A stretch of 64,000 nt of DNA from Halodurantibacterium daqingensis (GCF_042666235.1 NZ_JBHTFQ010000005.1:1-64000); one strand, 5' to 3'; positions 17,132-26,150 are shown, counted from the stretch's first letter. A program made the numbers and translations. Notes: generated by a model from the sequence alone, not told the origin.

Positions 17132-18760
17132 TCAGATGGTCCAGTTGCTGGCGCGGAAATCCATGGCGAAGGCCGGTGCGGCCTTCCACTTCAGCTCCGA
17201 CTTCATGCCGGTAAAGACGGCATTCTGGTGCAGGACGGTATAGACAGGGTCCTCACGCTCGGCGATTTCCAGCATCCGTGCGAAGGATCGTTTGCGCAGC
17301 GCCCGGTCGGTCGAGGTTTCAAGCACCTGCGACAACTGGTTCAGTTCGGCATTGCTCCATTCACGGTATTGCTGTGCCTGACCGTTGGGACCAAACTGAC
17401 TGACCATCGGCGTGATCGGGTCGTTGATCGTGTTCGAGGCCGACCAGTCGCGCAGCCCGCGGGTGCCCTCGCCCTCGAAGATCTGCGACCAGTTCTCCTT
17501 CATCTGGATCTCGATGTTCAACCCGGCCTGGCGCCACATCTCGGTCAGGATCTGGCCCGTCGCGGTCTGGTTGGTGTAGTAGTTGTTCAGCAGGAAATAG
17601 GGGATCGCGTCGCCCTTGTAGCCCGCCTGTCTCAGCAGGTCGCGGGCGAGGTCGGGATCGTAATCCGGAACCTTCCAGCCGTCGATGAACATGTCGGCGC
17701 TGACATAGCTTTCGAATTGCAATCCGGCGGGGATGCCGGTCTGCCCGCCCCAGAGCGCCTCGACGATCGCCTCGCGGTCGATCGCATGGGTCATGGCGCG
17801 GCGCACCAGCGGGTCGGCCATGATGGCATTCTGCGTGTTGAACACCGTGACCCGGTGGTTCCAGATCGTCGAGGACTGGACCTCGAGCCCGGGCGCGGCC
17901 ATCACGGTCGCGATCTGATCGGGAGGAAGATCGCAGGCGAAGTCATATTCCCCCGACAAGAGTCCGTTGACCCGGCTGGCAACCTCGGGCACTTCGACAA
18001 AACGAATCCGCTCCAGCGCCGGGCGGCCGCCCCAGTAATCGTCGAAGGCCACCAGCGTCAGCGATACGTCAGGGCGATATTCCTCGACCCGAAAGGCGCC
18101 GGTGGTTACCGGCTTGCGCGCCCAGTCGGCGTAGGTTTCGGCCTCGTCCCAGGCACGGCGCGAGGTGATCTGCGATCCATGCGCCATCAACCGTCCTTCC
18201 AGCGTGACGTCCGGCGTCGCGTTGTGGAAGCGCACGGTGTAACGATCGACCGCCTCGACCCCGCGCAGCGCCGGCCAGAGCCTGCGGCCCGTCCCGGGAA
18301 CGGATGCCGGAAGTTCCTTGGCGGACTGCGGTTTGAAATCCTCGGCATAGATCGTCTTGCCGCCGGCAGGTTCGGTGCCGGCAAAAACCCGCTCGTCCGA
18401 GAATGAGAACACGACATCATCCGCCGTCATCTCGTCGCCATTGTGGAACCGGACGCCCTCGCGCAGCCGCAGTTCGAGCGTGCGGTCGTCAAGCCGCTTC
18501 CATTCGGTGGCGAGTCCGGGAACCGGGCCTTGGTTGCCCATCCAGTCCCGCAGGATCAGTCCTTCCCACAGATTGGGAAAGAACACGCGCTCGCCCACGT
18601 TGGACTGTTCGTGCCAGATATCAAGCGTGTTGTTGTTGCTGATCTTCTGCACCGCGATCGTGATCGACCGGCGGGCCTCGGCCCGGCCGTGGCGGGGCAG
18701 AACCAGCGTGCCGGCGGTAGCACCAAACAGTCCGAGGGTGTGGCGACGATTCAAGAGCAT
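17132..18760 (-). CDS. ABC transporter substrate-binding protein, family 5
   Basis: 542 residues, a periplasmic solute-binding protein of the DppA/OppA/NikA class. A signal sequence with twin arginines (LNRRHTLGLFGATAGTLVLPRHGRAEA) leads the protein. Family motifs include LATEWKRLDDRTLELRLREGVRFHNGDEMTADDVVFSF and YNGLL-type lobes ending near VYTVLHQNAVFTGM. The start at 18760 has AAGGATGAG upstream and puts the signal first. Its partner transport genes are largely deleted: only an ATPase fragment follows, so it may now work with another importer or be useless. The ligand is probably a peptide, unproven. Confidence 0.9.
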   Translation of the reverse strand: MLLNRRHTLGLFGATAGTLVLPRHGRAEARRSITIAVQKISNNNTLDIWHEQSNVGERVFFPNLWEGLILRDWMGNQGPVPGLATEWKRLDDRTLELRLREGVRFHNGDEMTADDVVFSFSDERVFAGTEPAGGKTIYAEDFKPQSAKELPASVPGTGRRLWPALRGVEAVDRYTVRFHNATPDVTLEGRLMAHGSQITSRRAWDEAETYADWARKPVTTGAFRVEEYRPDVSLTLVAFDDYWGGRPALERIRFVEVPEVASRVNGLLSGEYDFACDLPPDQIATVMAAPGLEVQSSTIWNHRVTVFNTQNAIMADPLVRRAMTHAIDREAIVEALWGGQTGIPAGLQFESYVSADMFIDGWKVPDYDPDLARDLLRQAGYKGDAIPYFLLNNYYTNQTATGQILTEMWRQAGLNIEIQMKENWSQIFEGEGTRGLRDWSASNTINDPITPMVSQFGPNGQAQQYREWSNAELNQLSQVLETSTDRALRKRSFARMLEIAEREDPVYTVLHQNAVFTGMKSELKWKAAPAFAMDFRASNWTI

Positions 18761-18817
18761 GGTGATCTCATCCTTGAGGTGGCACATCTGCAGGCTGGGC
18801 GGGTCGCGCCGTTTCGT

Positions 18818-19261
18818 CTAACGCAGGTCGCGCAGGGCCTCGCGCAGCGCCTCCGGGCTTGTGGTGGTGATGCCCGCATCCACGGCATCATGTGCGGCGC
18901 GCCACGCGGGAACCGCAGCGACAAGCAGCTTGCGTCCCTCCTCGGACAGCGCAAGGCGCCGGGCGCGCGCATCGGTCTTGTCGGTCGCCGACAACACCAG
19001 TCCCCGCTTCTGAAGCGGTTTCAGCGCCGCCGTCAGCGTCGTGCGATCCATCCCCAGAAACGGCGCCAGATCACCAAGCCGCGGCGGCTCGGGTCTGTTC
19101 AGGGACATCAGGAGCGAAAACTGCCCGTTGGTCAGCCCGAAAGGGCGCAGCGCCTCGTCAAAGCGGCGGGCAAGCCTGCGCGCGGCGCGCTGCACATGCA
19201 GGCAAAGGCAGCGGTCGCGCACTTCCAGCGTGACAGAAAGGGGGAGGTCGGGGCTCGTCAT
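18818..19261 (-). CDS. MarR-family transcriptional regulator
   Basis: 147 residues. A winged helix-turn-helix with RRLARRFDEALRPFGLTNGQFSLLMSL (about 28-54), LGDLAPFLGMDRTTLTAALKPLQKRGLV (recognition helix) and LSEEGRKLL. Such proteins bind as dimers to short palindromes, often releasing on contact with a small aromatic or oxidised ligand. A perfect 12-base palindrome lies nine bases upstream of its start, between it and the divergent DUF1428 gene, so it most likely controls both. Confidence 0.92.
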   Translation of the reverse strand: MTSPDLPLSVTLEVRDRCLCLHVQRAARRLARRFDEALRPFGLTNGQFSLLMSLNRPEPPRLGDLAPFLGMDRTTLTAALKPLQKRGLVLSATDKTDARARRLALSEEGRKLLVAAVPAWRAAHDAVDAGITTTSPEALREALRDLR

Positions 19262-19269
19262 GCATAAAG

Positions 19270-19281
19270 GTTGATATCAAC
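19270..19281. promoter_or_regulatory. MarR-type operator palindrome
   Basis: GTTGATATCAAC, a perfect 12-base inverted repeat in the 70-base gap between the divergent marR-type and DUF1428 genes. It matches the TTGATATCAA-like sites of several MarR-family repressors. The surrounding bases (AAGG, GTAAAC) are AT-richer than the region, as expected of a promoter. Confidence 0.7.
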
Positions 19282-19331
19282 GTAAACCCATGTCAAGCTG
19301 TCCGGGCGAATCTCAGTCAGGAGTAACGATC

Positions 19332-19709
19332 ATGGCCTATGTCACTGGCTTTCTTCTTGCCGTGCCGACTGCGAACAAGGAGGCCTACCGCAAGCTGGCC
19401 GAAAGTTCCTGGGAGTTGTTCAAGGAACACGGTTGCCTTGCCTCGCACGAAACCTGGGGTGTCGATGTCCCGGACGGAAAGGTGACATCCTTTCCCATGG
19501 CCGTGCAAAAGAAGGAGGATGAGACCGTGGTCTTTTCCTGGATGATCTGGCCCGACCGGGAAACCTGTGACAAGGGCTGGGCCGCGATGATGAACGACCC
19601 CCGCATGCAGGAAATGCCCGAGATGCCCTTTGACGGCATGCGCATGATGTGGGGCGGGTTCGAGCCGCTGATAAGCCTTGGCTCCTCTGATCCCGCCGCG
19701 CTTGGCTGA
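19332..19709 (+). CDS. DUF1428 family protein
   Basis: 125 residues of the DUF1428/YbaA-like family, small dimeric alpha-beta barrel proteins of unknown role. Typical motifs: MAYVTGFLLAVPTANKEAY at the start, FKEHGCLASHETWGVDVPDG, VVFSWMIWPDRETCDKGW and MPFDGMRMMWGGF at the end. AGGAG stands eight to twelve bases before ATG 19332, which fixes the start. Divergent from the MarR gene across a palindrome, suggesting induction by the ligand of that regulator. Confidence 0.9.
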   Translation: MAYVTGFLLAVPTANKEAYRKLAESSWELFKEHGCLASHETWGVDVPDGKVTSFPMAVQKKEDETVVFSWMIWPDRETCDKGWAAMMNDPRMQEMPEMPFDGMRMMWGGFEPLISLGSSDPAALG

Positions 19710-19730
19710 ACGCCCGGCCTCGGCCTCGCG

Positions 19731-20459
19731 TCAGTCCAGCCCGCTGCGCGCCACCAGTTCACGGCCATAGGCGCTATGCAATCGGCCCGCACGCAGCGCC
19801 GCCACATCCGTGACTTCCTCAAGCCGTCCCTGACGCAAAACGCCAAGCCGGTCGCACAGGAAGGAAACGATCGGCAGGTCATGCGTCACCAGAAGATAGG
19901 TGAGCCCGCGTTCCCCGCGCAGATCGGCGAGCAGGTTGAGGATCTCGGCCTGGACCGAGACATCAAGCGCCGAGGTCGGTTCATCCAGCAGCAGCACCTC
20001 GGGTTCGAGCATCAATGCGCGGGCGATTGCCACGCGCTGACGCTGGCCGCCCGAGAGCTGATGCGGCAGCCGGAAGCGGAAACGCCGCGACAGCCCGACT
20101 GCATCGAGCATCGCGACCACCCGCGCATCGCGCCCCCCGATCCCGTGCACCGCCAGCGGTTCGGTCAAGGTGTCATCCACCGTGCGGCGCGGATGAAGCG
20201 AGCCATAGGGATCCTGGAACACCATCTGCACGCGGCGCACGAAGGCCCGGTCGCGGCGCTTGCCCAGCGGCTGGCCGGCGATCCGGATGGCACCTGTCCA
20301 ATCCGGCGCCTGACCGGCGATTGCCTTCAGAATCGTGGATTTGCCCGATCCGCTTTCGCCGACAAGGGCAAAGCTTTCCCCCGCGCCCACCAAGAAGGTC
20401 ACGCCATGGACAACAGCTCTCCCGCCAAAGCTGACGGTCAGATCCGCGATGTCGATCAT
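19731..20459 (-). CDS. peptide ABC transporter ATP-binding protein (DppF-like)
   Basis: 242 residues. Walker A GESGSGKS (34-41), MVFQDPYGSLHPRRTV, signature QLSGGQRQRVAIARALML, Walker B VLLLDEPTSALDVSVQAEIL and the H-loop LLVTHDLPIV. This is the second of two ATPases of a dipeptide/oligopeptide-type importer. The C-terminus is short and lacks the usual oligopeptide-transporter extension with cysteines. Its ATG overlaps the stop of the upstream ATPase gene (ATGA). Confidence 0.92.
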   Translation of the reverse strand: MIDIADLTVSFGGRAVVHGVTFLVGAGESFALVGESGSGKSTILKAIAGQAPDWTGAIRIAGQPLGKRRDRAFVRRVQMVFQDPYGSLHPRRTVDDTLTEPLAVHGIGGRDARVVAMLDAVGLSRRFRFRLPHQLSGGQRQRVAIARALMLEPEVLLLDEPTSALDVSVQAEILNLLADLRGERGLTYLLVTHDLPIVSFLCDRLGVLRQGRLEEVTDVAALRAGRLHSAYGRELVARSGLD

Positions 20460-21289
20460 GTGCCCGCTCCGATGGCGGCCCGGTCCAGCACCGGCAGCCG
20501 CATGCGTGTTTCGTCCAGCCGCGGAACCGAGGCAAGCAGCCCGCGCGTATACGGATGGGTTGCGGCATGAAGCTGGCCGGCGGCGCATTCCTCGACCACA
20601 CGGCCCGCATACATCACCAGGATCCGGTCGCACCAACGCGCCACCATGTCGAGATCATGGCTGATCAGGATCAGCCCCATGCCGCGCCGGCGCACCAGAT
20701 CGTCAAGGATTTCCAGCACCGTCGCACGGACCGAGACATCAAGCGCCGAAGTGGGCTCGTCCGCGATCATCAGATCAGGCTCCAGCACCACCATCATCGC
20801 GATCATCACCCGCTGGCCCATGCCGCCCGAAACTTCGTGCGGGTAAAGGCGATAGACGCGTTCAGGGTCGTTGATCCGCACTGCCTCGAGCACGTCAAGC
20901 ACCGCCTGACGGCGGGCACGGGCGCCAAGGCGGCGGTGAAACCGGAGCGCCTCGCCGATCTGTTCGCCGATACGCATCACCGGGTTCAGGCTGAACTTGG
21001 GGTCCTGCATCACCATCGACATCCGGGCCCCGCGCAGGCGGCGAAAGCGCGATTCCGGCAGGTCGCGCAGATCGATCCCGTCAAACTCCAGCCGATCAGC
21101 CGTCACGCGTCCGGGCCGCGCGATCAGCCCCATCAGGGCGCGGCCGGTCATCGACTTGCCCGACCCGCTTTCGCCCACAATGCCCAACCTTTCGCGGCCA
21201 AGGTCAAGGCTGAGCCCCTTGACCACCTCGACTTCGCCCTGCTCGGTGGGAAAGCGGACCCGCAGGTTCTCGACACGCAGCAGGCTCAT
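20456..21289 (-). CDS. peptide ABC transporter ATP-binding protein (DppD-like)
   Basis: 277 residues. Walker A GESGSGKS (39-46), MVMQDPKFSLNPVMRIGEQI, signature EVSGGMGQRVMIAMMVVLEP, Walker B LMIADEPTSALDVSVRATVL. The C-terminal extension has HPYTRGLLASVP, the usual mark of OppD/DppD ATPases. First ATPase of the operon; overlaps the upstream permease by four bases. Confidence 0.93.
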   Translation of the reverse strand: MSLLRVENLRVRFPTEQGEVEVVKGLSLDLGRERLGIVGESGSGKSMTGRALMGLIARPGRVTADRLEFDGIDLRDLPESRFRRLRGARMSMVMQDPKFSLNPVMRIGEQIGEALRFHRRLGARARRQAVLDVLEAVRINDPERVYRLYPHEVSGGMGQRVMIAMMVVLEPDLMIADEPTSALDVSVRATVLEILDDLVRRRGMGLILISHDLDMVARWCDRILVMYAGRVVEECAAGQLHAATHPYTRGLLASVPRLDETRMRLPVLDRAAIGAGT

Positions 21290-22197
21290 GATTTCACCTT
21301 GCCCTTGGGGTCAAGCACATCGCGCAGCCCGTCACCGAACAGGCAGAAGCCCAGGCTGACGATGACGATGGCGAAACCCGGCATGGTGGCCACCCACCAC
21401 TGATCGAGAATGAACGCCCGCCCGCGTGAGATCATCGCCCCCCATTCCGGTAAAGGAGGCTGAGCCCCGAGGCCCAGAAATCCAAGCCCCGCAGCCGTCA
21501 GGATGATCCCTGCCATGTCGAGCGTCACCCGCACGATGCAGGACGACAGGCAAAGGGGCAGCACATGCCGGCTGATGATGCGCACCTGCCCTGCACCCTG
21601 CATCTGGGCCGCCGCGATAAAATCGGCGTTGCGGAAGGTCAGCGTTTCGGCGCGGGCGATGCGGGCATAGACCGGCCAGGCCGTGATGGCGATGGCGATG
21701 ACCGCATTCTCGATCCCCGGGCCCAGTGCGGCGACGAAGGCCAGCGCCAGGATCAGCCGTGGCATCGACAGGAAGATGTCGGTTACCCCCATCAGCACCC
21801 GGTCCACCCAGCCGCCGAAATAGCCGGAAACGGCGCCCACGATCAGCCCCAGAGGGGCGGCGATGATGGCCACCAGCAGCACGATGAACAGCGTGATACG
21901 TGCGCCATGGATCACGCGGCTCAGAATGTCGCGTCCCAACTCGTCCGTCCCCATCCAGTGCGTGGAAGAAGGCGGTTGCAACCGGTTCTGCAAGCTGCCT
22001 TCGAAAGGTGAGAACGGTGCGATCCAGGGGGCAAGTGCCGCCACCACCAGCAGCATCACGATGATGACCAGCCCGACCATGGCCAGCGGATTGCGCAACA
22101 GCGCCCGCAGCACCCGGTAAAGCTGGCCCAACCGCGCCTGGGCGCGGGTTTCGGGATCCTCGCTCAGCAGCCAGTTGCGGGAAAGGATTGGGGTCAT
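21286..22197 (-). CDS. peptide ABC transporter permease (DppC-like)
   Basis: 303 residues with six membrane segments. The N-terminus carries the OppC-type tail before LAMVGLVIIVMLLVVAALAPWI. HWMGTDELGRDILSRVIHGARI is the hallmark of DppC permeases. The ATPase-docking loop is YARIARAETLTFRNADFIAAAQMQGAG, where G and A are conserved. Overlaps both neighbours by four bases. Confidence 0.93.
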   Translation of the reverse strand: MTPILSRNWLLSEDPETRAQARLGQLYRVLRALLRNPLAMVGLVIIVMLLVVAALAPWIAPFSPFEGSLQNRLQPPSSTHWMGTDELGRDILSRVIHGARITLFIVLLVAIIAAPLGLIVGAVSGYFGGWVDRVLMGVTDIFLSMPRLILALAFVAALGPGIENAVIAIAITAWPVYARIARAETLTFRNADFIAAAQMQGAGQVRIISRHVLPLCLSSCIVRVTLDMAGIILTAAGLGFLGLGAQPPLPEWGAMISRGRAFILDQWWVATMPGFAIVIVSLGFCLFGDGLRDVLDPKGKVKS

Positions 22198-23240
22198 GTG
22201 CGCGCCCTCGGGTCCAGCAGGCGATAGAGCAGGTCAGAGCCCTTGTTGATGGCGATGAACACGGCACCGATCACCAGTGTCGCCCCCAGCACCGCGTTCA
22301 TGTCGGCATTCAGAAGCGCCGTTGTCAGATAGTTGCCGATCCCGGGCCAGGAAAACACCGTCTCGATCATCACCGATCCCTCCAGCAGGCTCGCATAGCT
22401 GAGACCGATCACCGTGATCAGCTGCACCCGGATGGGTCGGAAGGCGTGGCGCCAGATGATCACCCGTTCCGGTGCGCCCTTGACGCGGGCGGTCGTGATA
22501 TACTCCTGCCCCAGCTGTTCCAGCATGAAGCTGCGCGTCATCCGCGCGATATAGGCAAGGCTGAAGAAGCCGAGGATCGTGGCGGGCAGCACCACATGCG
22601 ACCAGGCGGATCGGAAGGCGCGCAGGTCGCCCGCGATCAGACTGTCGATCAGCAGAAGCCCGGTGCGGCTGGGCACCATGCCATCCATGAAGATGTCGAT
22701 CCGACCCGGCCCGCCCACCAGCCGGAAATGTGCATAAAAGACCACGAGGCCGACAAGACCCAGCCAGAAGGCGGGGATTGCATAGCCAGCGAGCGCCAGA
22801 ACCCGGATCACCTGGTCGATCCAGCTGCCCTGGCGCGCGGCGGCGATCACCCCCATCGGCACGCCGACCAGAACGCCGATCAGGATGCCCAGCGTCGCCA
22901 TCTCCAGCGTCGCGGGAAAGACCCGGGCCAGATCCTCGGCCACCGGACGTCCGGTGCTGACGGAACGACCCAGATCCCCCTGCGCCACATCCGCGACATA
23001 GCGCGCGAACTGGACCAGCATCGGATCATCAAGCCCCATGGCCAGCCGCGCGGCCTCGTAGGTCTCGCGCGATGCGCGGTCACCCACGACGGCCAGAACC
23101 GGATCGATCGGCACCACGCGCCCGATGACAAAGGTGATGGCCAGCAAGCCCAGGAAGGTGACAAGAACCGTCACCATGAACCAAAGAAGCGGCACGATGC
23201 GGCGCCCGAATGGGGCGAACCGGCGGGCGGCCTGATCCAT
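22194..23240 (-). CDS. peptide ABC transporter permease (DppB-like)
   Basis: 348 residues. A first membrane span (LLWFMVTVLVTFLGLLAITFVIGRVVPIDPV) and the DppB motif MGLDDPMLVQFARYVADVAQGDLGRSVSTGRPV are clear. The docking loop is YITTARVKGAPERVIIWRHAFRPI. ATG 23240 has AAGGAC upstream and puts the first span at the N-terminus; longer in-frame readings run into the divergent regulator region. First gene of the minus-strand arm, whose binding protein is encoded on the other arm. Confidence 0.92.
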   Translation of the reverse strand: MDQAARRFAPFGRRIVPLLWFMVTVLVTFLGLLAITFVIGRVVPIDPVLAVVGDRASRETYEAARLAMGLDDPMLVQFARYVADVAQGDLGRSVSTGRPVAEDLARVFPATLEMATLGILIGVLVGVPMGVIAAARQGSWIDQVIRVLALAGYAIPAFWLGLVGLVVFYAHFRLVGGPGRIDIFMDGMVPSRTGLLLIDSLIAGDLRAFRSAWSHVVLPATILGFFSLAYIARMTRSFMLEQLGQEYITTARVKGAPERVIIWRHAFRPIRVQLITVIGLSYASLLEGSVMIETVFSWPGIGNYLTTALLNADMNAVLGATLVIGAVFIAINKGSDLLYRLLDPRART

Positions 23241-23308
23241 GCAGCTGTCCTTCTTCAAGGGCCCCTGACGGGATGTCGCGGGCGCTTCGCAGGCTTTAGC
23301 AAAAAAAC

Positions 23309-23322
23309 TTTGACCGATCAAA
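23309..23322. promoter_or_regulatory. candidate operator for the XRE-cupin regulator
   Basis: TTTGACCGATCAAA, five-base arms around CCGA, in an unusually AT-rich stretch (A and T runs on both sides) of the 133-base gap between the divergent permease and regulator genes. Its position over both promoters suits autoregulation and control of the importer. Pattern only; no consensus for this regulator is known to me. Confidence 0.45.
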
Positions 23323-23373
23323 AAATTTTTACTAGCTTCCGCCAAGGCCACCCGCACCGCGCGAAAGGATGCC

Positions 23374-23973
23374 ATGTCGCGACCCCTGCACCAGTCTTCG
23401 GACACGCCGCCGACGCCGCAGTTCGGTGGCCGAATCCGGGAATTGCGGCGCAAGGCCGGGCTGACCTTGCAGGCCCTGGCCGATGAAGCGGGAATCTCGG
23501 TGGGCTTCCTCAGCCAGGTCGAGCGGGACAAGGCGACGCCCTCTCTCGGCACCCTTGCCAGTCTTGCGGCCGCGCTGGGGGTTGGTGTCAATTGGTTCAT
23601 CGCCGCTCCCCGCCCTGCCGATGCCGTCACCCGCGCCGGCGCGCGGGCCCAGTTTTCGCTGGCCGACAGTTCGCTGGTTTACGAGCGGCTTGATACGCAT
23701 CTGCCTGGTGGTACGCTGTCCTCGCTGATCGTCCATCTGCCCAGGGGCTATGCGTCAGAGGTGACGCGCCATACCGGCGAAGAGATGATCTTCGTGCTTG
23801 ACGGGGAAATCCGTCAGACCCTGGGCGATGCGGTGATCCTGCTCGGCCCCGGCGACTCGCTTCACTTCATGGGCGATACGCCCCATTCCTTTGCCAATGT
23901 CGGCGCTGGTCCGGCCCGGCTTCTGTGGACCGGAACTTCGCCGCGCATCATCGGCAGCCCCGATCAAACCTAG
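23374..23973 (+). CDS. XRE-family regulator with C-terminal cupin
   Basis: 199 residues. Helix-turn-helix at about 20-75 (IRELRRKAGLTLQALADEAG, then SVGFLSQVERDKATPSLGTL). The cupin barrel at about 120-190 has HTGEEMIFVLDGEI and LLGPGDSLHFMGDTPHSFANVG, with the usual histidine pattern. This architecture is common for regulators of amino-acid, polyamine or peptide genes. It begins the plus-strand arm and lies across a 133-base gap from the permease arm, so it likely controls both. Confidence 0.93.
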   Translation: MSRPLHQSSDTPPTPQFGGRIRELRRKAGLTLQALADEAGISVGFLSQVERDKATPSLGTLASLAAALGVGVNWFIAAPRPADAVTRAGARAQFSLADSSLVYERLDTHLPGGTLSSLIVHLPRGYASEVTRHTGEEMIFVLDGEIRQTLGDAVILLGPGDSLHFMGDTPHSFANVGAGPARLLWTGTSPRIIGSPDQT

Positions 23974-24010
23974 CGGGACAACCCGCAGCACCCAAGGACA
24001 GGAGAGGACC

Positions 24011-25597
24011 ATGTCATTCATCCGAACCACGCTGGCCGTCAGCCTTCTGGCGCTCGCGACAGCGCCGGCGCTGGCCGCGACGCCCGATACCGCGCTGGTG
24101 GTGGCGCAGAACATCGACGACATCGTGACCATCGATCCGGCAACGGCATACGAGTTCAGCTCGGGCGAATATGTCACCAACACCTATGACCAGCTGGTGC
24201 AGTATGATGCGGTCGATACCGAGACGCTGGCCGCCGGCCTCGCGACGGACTGGGAGATCGACGCCGAGAACCGCGCCATCACCTTCACGCTGCGCGACGG
24301 GGTAACCTTCCATTCCGGCAATCCGCTGCGGGCCGAGGATGTCGCGGGAAGCTGGCGCCGCGTGATTGCGCTTGACCGCGCGCCGGCCTTCATCCTGGGC
24401 AACCTGGGCTGGACCGTCGACAATTTCGACGAAATGGTGACCACCGAGGGTAACACCGTCACCGTCCGCTGGACGGGCGATTTCGCGCCGTCCTTCGTGC
24501 TGAACGTGCTCGCGTCCCGCCCGGCCTCGGTCGTGGACATGGAAACCGTCATGGCCAAAGAGGTCGATGGCGACATGGGCCATGCCTGGCTGAATGAAAA
24601 CAGCGCCGGCACCGGGCCCTTCAAGCTGCGCACCTTCCGCCCGGGCGAAGTGCTGATGATGGATCGCAACCCTGATTATTTTGCCGGTGCCCCGGCGATG
24701 GAACAGATCCTGATCCGCCATGTGGCCGAAGCCTCGACCCAGCGTCTGCTGCTGGAGTCGGGCGATGTGGACATGGCGAAAAGCCTGACGCCGGATCAGG
24801 TTGCAGGCCTTGCCACGAACGAGGCGATCCGGGTCGAGACCTTCCCGCAGGCGGCGGTGCACTGGATTTCCTTCAACCAGAAGACGGAAAGCCTCACCAA
24901 TCCTGCCTTGTGGGAAGCCGCGCGCTATCTCGTTGATTATCAGGGCATGGCCGACAGCTTCCTTCAGGGGCAGATGCAGGTGCATCAGGCCTTCTGGCCG
25001 GCCGGTTTCCCCGGGGCGCTGACCGATACGCCCTTCACCTATGACCCCGAGCGCGCGCGCCAGATCCTCGAGGAGGGCGGGGTCGAGCTTCCGATCACCG
25101 TCACGCTGGATGTGATCAACGCCAATCCGTTCAATGACATGGCACAGTCGCTCCAGCAGACCTTTGCGCCCGCCGGCATCAACTTCGAGATCCTGCCGGG
25201 CACCGGCGCCCAGGTCATCACCAAGTACCGCGCCCGCACCCATCAGGCGATGCTGCTGTACTGGGGTCCCGACTTCATGGATCCGCATTCGAATGCCAAG
25301 GCTTTCGCCTATAACGCCGACAATTCCGACGATGCCTATGTCTCGACCACGACCTGGCGCAACGCCTGGATGCCGCCCGAAGAGATCAACAACCTGACCA
25401 TGGCCGCGCTGGCCGAACAGGACGCCGATCGCCGGAACGAGATGTATCTGGACCTCCAGCGCGAAATCCAGCGCGAGTCGCCCTTCGTCATCATGTTCCA
25501 GGCGGTCAAGCAGGTTGCCATGGCCGACCGGGTGACAGGCTTTGTCAACGGCTCCAACTCGGATTTCGTCTACTACCGCCTGGTGGAGAAGAACTGA
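24011..25597 (+). CDS. peptide ABC transporter substrate-binding protein
   Basis: 528 residues, family 5 periplasmic binding protein. A Sec signal (FIRTTLAVSLLALATAPALAA) is followed by TALVVAQNIDDIVTIDPATAYEF, the usual entry of this family. GGAGAGGACC precedes ATG 24011; in-frame codons further upstream lie inside the regulator gene. It is the probable receptor for the permeases and ATPases of the divergent arm at 19731-23240. The nearby M24 peptidase suggests the ligand is a peptide containing proline, though this is inference. Two hairpins follow the stop. Confidence 0.93.
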   Translation: MSFIRTTLAVSLLALATAPALAATPDTALVVAQNIDDIVTIDPATAYEFSSGEYVTNTYDQLVQYDAVDTETLAAGLATDWEIDAENRAITFTLRDGVTFHSGNPLRAEDVAGSWRRVIALDRAPAFILGNLGWTVDNFDEMVTTEGNTVTVRWTGDFAPSFVLNVLASRPASVVDMETVMAKEVDGDMGHAWLNENSAGTGPFKLRTFRPGEVLMMDRNPDYFAGAPAMEQILIRHVAEASTQRLLLESGDVDMAKSLTPDQVAGLATNEAIRVETFPQAAVHWISFNQKTESLTNPALWEAARYLVDYQGMADSFLQGQMQVHQAFWPAGFPGALTDTPFTYDPERARQILEEGGVELPITVTLDVINANPFNDMAQSLQQTFAPAGINFEILPGTGAQVITKYRARTHQAMLLYWGPDFMDPHSNAKAFAYNADNSDDAYVSTTTWRNAWMPPEEINNLTMAALAEQDADRRNEMYLDLQREIQRESPFVIMFQAVKQVAMADRVTGFVNGSNSDFVYYRLVEKN

Positions 25598-25603
25598 TCG
25601 CCC

Positions 25604-25626
25604 GGGTGGCGGCCCGTCCGCCACCC
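25604..25626 (+). terminator. hairpin after the binding-protein gene
   Basis: GGGTGGCGG pairs perfectly with CCGCCACCC across a five-base loop, seven bases after the stop. Without a T-run it is more likely a message-stabilising or attenuating stem that keeps binding-protein mRNA more abundant than downstream genes. Confidence 0.65.
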
Positions 25627-25634
25627 GCCATCGC

Positions 25635-25654
25635 GCACCGGCGGTTGCCGGTGC
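25635..25654 (+). terminator. second hairpin after the binding-protein gene
   Basis: GCACCGGC/GCCGGTGC, a perfect eight-base stem with a GGTT loop, nine bases after the first hairpin. The tandem arrangement strengthens the view that the region limits read-through into the GAF-protein gene. Confidence 0.6.
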
Positions 25655-25688
25655 CGAACCGCCTGCTGGCCCCTGCCGAGAAGACATC

Positions 25689-26150
25689 ATGACGACCCAA
25701 GAACCGGATGCGGTCTTTGCCGCCCTTCATCGCGCTGCGGAACAATCCTGTGGTGCCCGGCTGTTTACCGTAACGGTGCTTGACCCCGTCGCAGGGCTTG
25801 CACGGCGCGCCTACACGTCGCATCCGGCAGAATATCCGACATCGGGCACCAAGCCGATGCGCAACGACGCCTGGACCGACCGGGTGATCGGCGAGGGCAA
25901 AAGCTTCGTCGCCAACAGCACCCCCGAATTCGCGATCTTCTTCGGGGATCACGCCCTGATCAACAGCCTGGGCTGTGAAGCGGCGATGAATATTCCCGTT
26001 GCCGATGACACCGGCCGCGTGGTGGGCACGGTAAACGTGCTTGATGCCGCGGGCCATTTCACCCCCGACCGCGTGACACGGCTCGAGGCGCTGGTGGCCG
26101 AATTCCGCGCCACGCTTCTTGCGGCTATCGCCAAGGTGCCACTCGCATGA
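25689..26150 (+). CDS. GAF-domain protein
   Basis: 153 residues, essentially a single GAF domain: CGARLFTVTVLDPVAGLARRAYTS, then GKSFVANSTPEFAIFFGDHALINSLGCEAAMNIPVADDTGRVVGTVNVLD. GAF domains bind small molecules; this stand-alone form has no output domain. It lies between the peptide receptor and peptidase genes and overlaps the latter by four bases (ATGA), so it probably acts in the same process, perhaps sensing or binding the imported compound. GAGAAG stands before ATG 25689. Confidence 0.85.
   Translation: MTTQEPDAVFAALHRAAEQSCGARLFTVTVLDPVAGLARRAYTSHPAEYPTSGTKPMRNDAWTDRVIGEGKSFVANSTPEFAIFFGDHALINSLGCEAAMNIPVADDTGRVVGTVNVLDAAGHFTPDRVTRLEALVAEFRATLLAAIAKVPLA

Noticed and set aside
24014..25690. 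558-codon minus-strand frame opposite the binding-protein gene
   Set aside because: Shadow frame; the plus-strand gene has a signal peptide, a good ribosome-binding site and family motifs.
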